From contig NC_088716.1 of the NCBI RefSeq assembly GCF_963576615.1, forward strand, positions 57,505,681 to 57,569,680: DNA of 64,000 nt, in the 5' to 3' direction. The translations under genes were made by a program, and so were the position numbers. Every line of letters begins with the position of its first letter. The stretch's first letter is position 1. Of the stretch, positions 57,201-64,000 are shown one piece after another. Source of the stretch: Watersipora subatra. Its lineage: Eukaryota > Bryozoa > Gymnolaemata > Cheilostomatida > Watersiporidae. The notes under the pieces are model-generated. The model was not told the origin of the DNA and ran no database searches. It saw only the letters and a list, made by a program, of their open reading frames with translations.

Positions 57201-60200
57201 AGCATCATGCAGTATTCATCAATTTTAATGCAGTATTTATCAAACAATTTTAATGCAGTATTTATCATGTGTAATAGAGTATCTTTGAAGTTTTACTCGA
57301 AATCAAACTAGCCCATGCAATACTTATCTAGTGTTGTACAATACATATCCTATCCTATCTCATTAAGCACTGATATTAGATCAACTCAATTAAAGCATTG
57401 AGTTGATCAAAGCTCCACTGACAAAGCGGTGGAGCTTGTTAATCGTGTGACTCTGCACTTTTATAAGACAAGCCAAAGATATTCAGAGAGGTATCTGTGC
57501 CAGCCATAGACCTATTAACTATATTATATATTAAGTACAGTCGATCTTGCCAGCCCATCTAATGTGAAAACTCATTATTACTTGATCACACATTGTTACA
57601 ATTATTAATTACTACAATTATTAATTAAGCACTTATACATTATATATGAACTAATTTATTTTATCAGTCCTTTTGGCCTTATAGACAAAGGGATTTAAAA
57701 TCGTAAAAAATATTTAACACATGCAGATAAAGTTACAGACAACAAAAACATAAACACATATAAACAATGTCATTCGGTACTGTTTTCGTAATAAATAGAT
57801 TTTGTTTCCACAATCTTTTACGCTAATGTGGTGTGGGTAAACAAACCCAATAATAATAAAAATAATAATAATTATTATTGTTGTAATAATAATTGAAAAA
57901 AAGTTTCATCAAAGTGATAACCCTTTAGCTTTAAGCTAAAGTCTGGGCTCACTTATTACCAACCACATGGTTGTGAAGACAGTTTCTATAATAATAGAAT
58001 ATTAATAATAATAGTAGTGATAATTATAACAATAAGGATAACAATAATAATACAATGTACATCGCCAGCAGACAAACTTACCTTTTTTACAATTCTCACT
58101 AGTTGGATATTTGTTTGTTAGAACCGGTACAACTACAGAAGCTTGTCTCACGGCAACAGCCATTGCTTCATAAGTTGTCTCACCTATAAAACATGTGTTA
58201 GAAATCAGTGCAGCTAAAATGTAATTTTAGAATAATAAAAATTAACCCAATTAAAGTGTACTAATGTAATAGTTGTTGGCTAGTATTATGCTTATAATAA
58301 GCGCTATAGAACACCTCCTTGAACATACTAGCTGATGTCTCAATCATAATTGAGTGTACATGTCTATCACTATGTTTCCATGATGCGCAGTGCTTCGATG
58401 CAGCCCTCTCCAAAGTTGAGGGGATAGTATGTTTACATGCTGCGCACTGGTTTTCAGCACATTAGGCAGAGAAGAGAAATTGTATAAATTGGATCGCTGG
58501 ATGGATACATGGCATCGATCATGGATACCAAACGTCAGAAACGGTCTTTTTATGCTTCTGTCATCATTATACTTTTACTTACAATACACATTCACAAGGT
58601 TTTACAAACCTTAACACAAGTTTTACAAAGCAATATATTTTTAATAAATATTTATTTAAGTAATAGATTATTTAAATGTTACTTTCGGACTTGCCACCTA
58701 TTTTTTGAAAAGTGTAGGTATCGATAACAAAGTCCAGGGAAGTAATCATTTCATCATCCTCGTAGGAGCAGACCATAAGTAAATTTAAGTGAAAAAATAT
58801 CGGAAGGATAGCAAAAACAAGACAAGTGGGATAACTTTTGTACTAGTTTATGGCGCTCGAAGAATCTGTCTCCATGGCATGAGAGCAGTGTCTGAAGTAG
58901 AGAGACTCTTGGGGGTTCTCTCTGTCATGCCAGGAGGGTAGTGTCCAGGGCCAACAGCCCTGCTCGCCACTTACAGGGTGAGCCTGCGAGGGGCGCTGCA
59001 CCCTCTCAGTAGAGGGGGGTCCGGGGGTACTCCCCCGAAATTTTTTTTAGCATGAATGCCCCTAAATTATGGTGTTTTCCATAACTTAAAACCCTGAGTT
59101 GTGTTCAGTAAGAAATTAAAAGTGGGCTTAGCTGCACAACCTGTGTACTCTATGACTATGGAGACTCCTGGTTGTGATGTGAGTGAGTCAAAAAACCCTA
59201 TAGACAGTCCACACAGACCCCAGACACAAAACAGTTCCATCTCCAAGCCACCATGAATATTATTAAATGATAAGCTCAGCCACCCACTATTTTTTTAAAT
59301 ACAGACTCTAAATTCATGACAGTCACTAATTCTTACTCACCTTTAAAGAAGTTATCTATTGGCCCATGCTGTTTCATTATGAATTGATAGAAAACTGATC
59401 GGTTCTCAGGTTTTAATAAAACAATCTAGTTGATCGGCTAAAATAGCAAAAAACTGACTGAAGAAATTAAAGATCAGTAGCGTAATTCTCTCATCCCGAA
59501 CACGCGCACTGTTTTCAGTGTAACGAACTCGAGCTAATATAAGTTCAGGAAGAAAAGGACAAAACGCGTGAATATTTCACTTCATTCCGGTTTTACCGCA
59601 TTTAATAAGATACTAGCTGTGCCACCCGGCGTTGCCCGTGTAATAGAAAAGTATTTGGACAGAAAATTGATTTGTATTTAACATATTTCAACATTTGCCA
59701 TTCTAACTTTCAAACTACATATCATGAGAAAAGTTTTTTGTCTTATAAACAATGAGAAGTAGTGAGAGTTTTGCTATTAGGCAGCGAGCGAACAGGTGAG
59801 CGAACAGCTTCTCGTGACGTTATGCTATGACCCGCGTCATACGTAAAGCAGTTAGGTATGCGCTGATATAATGCCTTATATTGGGATCTAGCAATTTGAC
59901 TTCCATAGTCCAGTGGGCTAGGCGTAAGACTAGTGAACGGCTTGGTCCGAGATCGAATCCACTTCCGTACGGAATATGTGATTCAAGATTTTAAGATCTA
60001 TAGTTGAAAAACCGACATATACCGGTATACGATACGACGACATACTTTGAGAAATATATATAGATGGGCAACCTTATATGAGGGGGTACGCGTCCTAGGG
60101 AGTACCCCCATTAATTCTTCTTAGGGGTACGCCGTACCCCTGCGTACCCCCCCCATTTTGAACACTGCGTGAGAGCTATGCGCAGTCGCTGCGAATTTGC

Positions 60201-63200
60201 ACTGGCTTCGCACTGATTAGTGCGCAGTGATTTCAGTGCAAAGACACCGTTTTCATGATTCGGAGAGAGCGCAACTCCGAAGTACTGCGCATCATGGAAG
60301 CATAGTGTATGACTGAAAACTGGAAAAGTAAACTCTTCAATGTGTGACAGCGAGTGAGGATTTGTGATTGTACTAATAGTGTAACTTTGCATATATATTA
60401 TATCGGAAGCTGACTGAATTTACAGATGAGAGAAGTGATCTTCTATTTAATCCAAACCTATGTCTATAATTGCTGATGAAGTGAATAATTATTGAATGTT
60501 TAGCACTGAGTTCTAGACGTTGTTTTTGCATTAAAGTTATATCTTTTTCCTGATGGTATATGCAGTTACTTACTTCAGCAGAAAAAAACATTAACTATAG
60601 TATTTTTTCATATATAATTCTGAAGCATTTTATTAATTTAAGCTTAAAAAATTTTATGAAATAAAAATAACTCATTTTTTGGAATTATTTAAAACACAAA
60701 AACTTATTATTTAGTTAAAATGGAGGCTACTTTTGGAGTATAAGTAACACAAGTAACATTCTTATTTTATTTAAAAGTTGGTAAACAACTATATTTTACA
60801 GTTTTTGCAGACAATCCATAAATGATTAGGATATAGCATGCCAACAAAACATGTGATTTAATCAACTGAATAGAATGTTAGATTTTAAACAAAGTAAAAG
60901 TGAAGAAAATATAGCTATTCGCATAAATAAAATGTTTTCGTGACAACGAATCATAAAAGTAAACAACGAGGCACTGTTTTGACTGCTGAAATGTCATTAT
61001 AAGATAAAACTATCCTTTTCAAAAGCATTAGCAGTACCTAAAACATTAAATCAGCATCAAGTAACCAAACAACAAATAATTGTTATTTCAAACCTTTGAA
61101 AGGCAGAACACCTTACCAGAGAAACAAGTTAAAGTGAGATTTTATTGACGTAAGAATTTTGATCTATGACAATTAATTTCCTGTAGTTGGGACCAGTAAA
61201 CCAAATCATGAATTTTAGCTAATATAAATCAAAAACCAAAAAAACTCCCTTTCCTGTATCAAACAAGTATCTCAAAACGCCTAGTAGATAGAACTAGCTA
61301 GGGTACTTAACTCTCGCAACTTGCCAGCGTGAAAAAGTGAATTTGATGTGGTATATCATTTGCGGAACTTCAAAAACTCCTCAATGAGAGTTATTTTAAA
61401 ATTGCCAGAACAAAGTGAATTTCTAATAAACCTGGAATCTTTTAAATGAAAATTGTAAGCAAAAATAAAACAACAGAGAGATTATTTTAAAAGCTCATAA
61501 ACTAAAGTAATTAGTCATTGCTGGTTAATGGTAGAGCTCTACATCACTTTCACTACTAATACTACAAGAGTTCTACATCACTTTCACTACTGATACTAGT
61601 AGAGCTCTACATCCCTTTCACCACTGATACTAGTAGAGCTCTACATCACTTTCACTACCGATACTAGTAGAACTCTACATCACTTTCACTACTAATACTA
61701 GTAGAACTCTACATCACTTTCACTACTGATACTAGTGGAGCTCTACATCACTTTCACTACTGATACTAGTAGAGCTCTACATCACCTTCACTACTGATAC
61801 TAGTAAAGCTCTACATCACTTTCACTACTGATACTAGTAAAGCTCTACCTCACCTTCACTACTGATACTAGTAGAGCTCTACATCACCTTCACTACTAAT
61901 ACTAGTAGAACTCTACATCACTTTCATTACTGATACTGGTAGAGCTCTACATCACCTTCACTACTGATACTAGTAGAGCTTTACATCACTTTCACTACTA
62001 ATACTAAGACGTCCACTCACTTTTATGCATCTGTTCCATATCTATCCAAACCCGATATCCTTCTCTATGCAATCTCTCCCTAAACTGGAGGACTTTACTC
62101 TGTACATCCCACTGGTAGCTGATCATAATATGCAGTGGACCTGAATAAATAACAAATCTACACATTGAAATATCAGTGTTTGTAATCTTGTTATCTCTAT
62201 GTACAGCAATAAGAAATAAAATCAAGCACTAAAAATTTTGCTTGTCGCTGGGTTTCATCTCAGAACCTCAGATCGAGAGGTGGCGATCTTATTCATTAGG
62301 CTACACTACACAAGGTAACACATTTATTACATCGGTTAATATAATCATGCTTCAAGCGCTTAGCGCCATTAATTAGCACTGTTAACAGTTAAGCGTAACG
62401 TAACTGTTATTAAGCTGTTTGCAAAGCGGCAATTGATTTAGTAAAGGCAAGCCTACTTTTTTTAGATGAGTTTATTAAATTCATTGAGGTAATTTTCTCA
62501 GTACCTTTTCAATGCCAGATATTTGGCAAGTAAATCTTTATAAATATTACAGTTTGTCAGTAGGCGTGTCCAGTTTTAGTGATGAAGTTTTAAGATTGGA
62601 AAGTTTGCTGCTCACTTAATTTGAACCCTGAGCCTCCAGTCCTGCAGACAACATTCATCCAATACTCTACACTTTTCAACTGGCTGTTCTATGGAGCTAA
62701 TCACTTCCATGATTATTACACCTGCCAATCATTTACAGCTTAAAGCTAAACACTTGAGATAGCATTACGCTTGGAACCATATCGGAAATAAATATGTGAC
62801 AATATTTGCCCTTAAACTCCGATGGCCAACAGGATGATTGCAACCAGTATTGATTTGTAGTAGGCTCTGTAGCTGGTACAGAATGAGCTACGTAGAAATA
62901 ACACATTACAAAAAATAAATAAAACCCTTCATTTGAAAGTTAAAATGGTAAAAGTTGCATATGTTGATTAAAAGTAAGTTCTCTGTTCAAAAAACCTTTT
63001 TATTACCAGTACAACTCCTGGCATTCACCTAGTTGAATCATATTTACTGTTAAGTTCATGCTTTAAAAAGTTCTCTCTTTTCATATTTAGGCATCTAAAT
63101 TTTCCAAGTCTATACATGGGTACCAGAGTTTTTATGGTTTTCGATTTCATCATCAACTTGTTCTCTTTTAATTAAGCGTATACAATAACACAAAAACTTT

Positions 63201-63355
63201 AATTTAAATAATACAAAAACCACATCTGTAAGCAGTGCCAATATTTCTGTACTTAGACTGAATTTTATGACTCAAACCTGATTCCTGTTTGGGAGGTTCT
63301 GGAGAGGGTGCTGTGGCTTCTCTCGTTTCATATCTCTGGTACGGCGGAGGTGGCT
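54254..63355 (-). CDS. Gene A: TIR-domain paralog, 3' part (gene model)
   Basis: Exons 63278-63355, 62021-62140, 58082-58183, 56096-56305 and candidate last exon 54254-54297. All internal exons are phase 1-1 and translate without stops. After a Pro-rich linker comes the best-conserved TIR of the window: HIMISYQWD, GYRVWIDMEQM, TYEAMAVAVRQASVVVPVLT, NCKKE, KPIVPVKM, DDWLIELLGN. By analogy with B and C, the upstream exons right of the window should encode signal peptide, ectodomain and TM. It could alternatively have a second TIR upstream, since its linker resembles the exon that follows the TIR in gene B. Introns carry two family 1 repeats and several tandem arrays. Confidence 0.68.
54715..54905. 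repeat. GGCTTGGCT-type simple repeat
   Basis: Diverged repeats of ggcttggctctactcagctc; GC-richer than its surroundings. The plus ORF over it is an artefact. Confidence 0.8.
55335..55650 (+). pseudogene. CR1/jockey-like LINE reverse transcriptase fragment
   Basis: The plus strand reads QNGFRKSHSDADTVQKLIS, then LNFSKAFDYVNPKILAQNLE and VAGFRSKSLQ with several stops and frameshifts. QNGFR and F-x-KAFD-x-V are RT motifs of APE-type LINEs. Old, truncated, in a gene A intron. Confidence 0.6.
55670..55870. repeat. Tandem repeat tatatgctaaacacttta
   Basis: About 12 diverged copies of 16-20 bp, AT-rich, following the LINE fragment. Confidence 0.88.
56096..56305 (-). CDS. Gene A TIR domain part 3
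   Basis: Acceptor gtttgtttag, donor GTAACT, phase 1 to 1. It encodes (E)IQFAAMCHKPIVPVKMEQ, FDPKDDWLIELLGNTTIHNL, YEQQFINFLGEVANSG and LMEAGE. DDWLIELLGN is the box 3 equivalent. Confidence 0.8.
56840..56945. repeat. 31-bp tandem repeat, three copies
   Basis: aataaaatacttggcagcag atcacaattct repeated at 31-bp spacing. Confidence 0.85.
57000..57275. repeat. 21-bp minisatellite
   Basis: About 12 copies of tcaagtgtaatgcagtattta, alternating between gtaatgcag and gtaattcag, i.e. a partial 42-bp higher-order pattern. A minus ORF over it is an artefact. Confidence 0.88.
57276..58081. other. Gene A intron, remaining part
   Basis: AT-rich with an ATA/ATT triplet microsatellite at 57850-58060. Nothing else recognised. 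Confidence 0.4.
58082..58183 (-). CDS. Gene A TIR domain part 2
   Basis: Acceptor gttttatag, donor GTAAGT, phase 1 to 1. It encodes SETTYEAMAVAVRQASVVVP, VLTNKYPTSENCKK. It aligns over its length with the equivalent exons of B and C. Confidence 0.8.
58850..59060. repeat. GC-rich island, probable transposon fragment
   Basis: A sharp GC-rich block with ggggggtccgggggtactcc followed by cgaaatttttttta, a phrase I associate with invertebrate repeat consensus sequences. Family unknown. No ORF with signature. Confidence 0.4.
59614..60070 (+). mobile_element. Dispersed repeat family 1, copy 4 (short, ends intact)
   Basis: Starts actagctgtgccacccggcg, then tttggacagaaaattgattt, tttcaacatttgccattcta, and tcatgagaaaagttttttgt. 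It has a tRNA-like block (A-box TAGTCCAGTGGGCTAGGCG near 59916; B-box GATCGAATCC near 59962) and ends tactttgagaaatatatata. Same order as copy 3 but about half its length, so it is probably a deletion derivative. It is opposite to gene A. Confidence 0.65.
60075..60165. repeat. GGGGTAC inverted-repeat cluster
   Basis: gggggtacgcgtcctaggga gtaccccc and aggggtacgccgtacccct form two adjacent near-palindromes, followed by gcgtaccccccccattttga. Probably the end of an unrecognised DNA transposon that continues rightwards. Confidence 0.5.
60600..61500. other. Gene A intron, AT-rich part
   Basis: No gene or repeat recognised. ORFs at 60111-60591 just left of it belong to the preceding repeat and have no family signature. 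Confidence 0.35.
61525..62010. repeat. 34-bp tandem repeat abutting the gene A TIR exon
   Basis: About 14 copies of ctctacatcactttcactac tgatactagtagag at 34-bp spacing. The array ends about 10 bp before the 5' splice site of TIR part 1 (62020). Confidence 0.93.
62021..62140 (-). CDS. Gene A TIR domain part 1
   Basis: Acceptor atttattcag, donor GTGAGT, phase 1 to 1. It encodes GPLHIMISYQWDVQSKVLQF, RERLHREGYRVWIDMEQMHK. HIMISYQWD is the canonical start of this metazoan TIR subfamily and GYRVWIDMEQM its BB region. A 34-bp tandem array begins about 10 nt beyond the donor. Confidence 0.82.
62560..63041 (-). mobile_element. Dispersed repeat family 1, copy 5 (worn)
   Basis: gcgtgtccagttttag and a worn tRNA-like block with B-box ggttcaaatt (minus) at 62615-62635, then the family body end tgaaagttaaaatggtaaaag and ttattaccagtacaactcctggcattcacctagt. 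Another tRNA-like stretch (gggtttcatctcagaacctc) lies just outside at 62248-62315. It lies in a gene A intron. Confidence 0.5.
63278..63355 (-). CDS. Gene A linker exon (Pro-rich)
   Basis: Acceptor tgattattag, donor GTTTGA, phase 1 to 1. It encodes EPPPPYQRYETREATAPSPE, PPKQES. The start resembles the gene B tail exon. Confidence 0.6.
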
Positions 63356-64000
63356 CTAATAATCAGAAGAGAAGTAACTGTCTTCAAACCTCACAGGTTT
63401 TAACAAGTTGATAAAAAAGTTCACCAACAGCTACTTTTGTTTGAGTCAATGATCAATAAATATTTTTTACAAAATTTTCAGCGTTGACTAAGCACTGTAG
63501 ATGTGACAATGGCCTTTTAGTAATATTAGCTTTCTAGTTGACGATTGATGCAATTTCACAACATGAACCATGTAAAATAGTAACTTTTGAAATATAATAA
63601 ATATATATTTATAAACTTTAATACTACTGAATAATGCTGTTCAAAGCAACTTCTATCATGAGACACAAAATAAAAAAATATAGGATAGTTAAATTATGAC
63701 TATGAAAAGAAAAAGCTCTTTTTTGTGTAAGGCTGTTCTAAAATAAGGTGGTGGTGCCTGGTATATGGTGTAGTAGATTTTATAGAGAAGTAGGAATGTA
63801 ATGGATCATCAAGCAGATAGGAAATGAAACCTGAGTATTTCAGACAGCAAATATCTAATAAGGCTGTTAGCTCATCAGCATTGACAAGTCTTATTGTTTT
63901 TCTTTCCATGCCTTATAAATTGCCAGTACAATCTGTTTCCTTGTTTAAAGCTCTTCATGGCAGGCTGCTGAATATAATCATCACTCATGTACAGGGGGGG
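63356..64000. other. Right-edge stretch without a recognised exon
   Basis: Upstream intron of gene A. The minus ORF 63700-63909 has no TIR, TM or Cys-exon similarity and no clear splice sites. The window ends in a G-run. Confidence 0.35.

Noticed and set aside
60111..60591. Two adjacent minus ORFs (93 and 72 codons)
   Set aside because: They overlap a palindromic repeat end, have no family motif and no splice context.

Overview
The window is eukaryotic. It has short protein-coding exons with GT-AG introns, no operons, and dense tandem repeats and transposon remains of animal types (RLE-type LINE, Penelope-like, hAT, Tigger-like, tRNA-derived SINEs). AT-richness, repeat style and protein families fit an invertebrate metazoan, probably a lophotrochozoan; the species cannot be named from sequence alone. 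The long single-frame ORFs are transposon or tandem-repeat ORFs. The host genes lie in short exons, which I found by reading splice sites and checking codon phase across introns.

Host genes: all recognisable host exons are on the minus strand and belong to one tandem family of membrane-anchored TIR-domain proteins. From right to left: gene A (63355 to about 54254; 5' end outside the window) has a proline-rich linker exon, three TIR exons and a candidate last exon. Gene B (about 52548 to 31852) has a candidate signal-peptide exon, a complete CUB domain on two exons, a Ser/Thr stalk, a transmembrane exon, a Pro/Lys-rich cytoplasmic linker, three TIR exons and a tail exon with stop. Gene C (29322 to 16491, last exon not found) has a split signal peptide, almost no ectodomain, a transmembrane exon, a Cys-containing juxtamembrane exon, a linker and three TIR exons. 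Gene D (9847 to 796, continuing past the left edge) has a split signal peptide, a 15-nt microexon, a transmembrane exon and the same Cys-containing exon; its TIR part would lie outside. All TIR exons are phase 1-1. A Glu at the position of the TIR NADase glutamate is encoded across the second TIR intron in A, B and C.

The most interesting point is a small tandem receptor family in which a CUB-TM-TIR receptor sits beside TIR proteins with the same membrane topology but essentially no ectodomain. I infer, but cannot show, that these form an innate-immune or NAD-signalling system, possibly with ligand-binding and signalling-only members.

Mobile DNA fills introns and gaps. Gene D intron 3 holds an RLE-type LINE (one ORF broken by a single TGA) bordered by TA microsatellites, a Penelope-like GIY-YIG fragment, a tRNA-like repeat and a decayed hammerhead-ribozyme-like fold. 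A 2.5-kb hAT element with an 8-bp target duplication sits in the intron that splits the CUB domain. A Tigger-like MITE containing a nested 55-bp inverted repeat nearly fills the intron beside the gene B TM exon. Two palindromic MITEs flank the gene C TM exon. Tandem arrays include a 64-copy 47-bp minisatellite, a 75-bp hairpin satellite and many 18-60 bp arrays.
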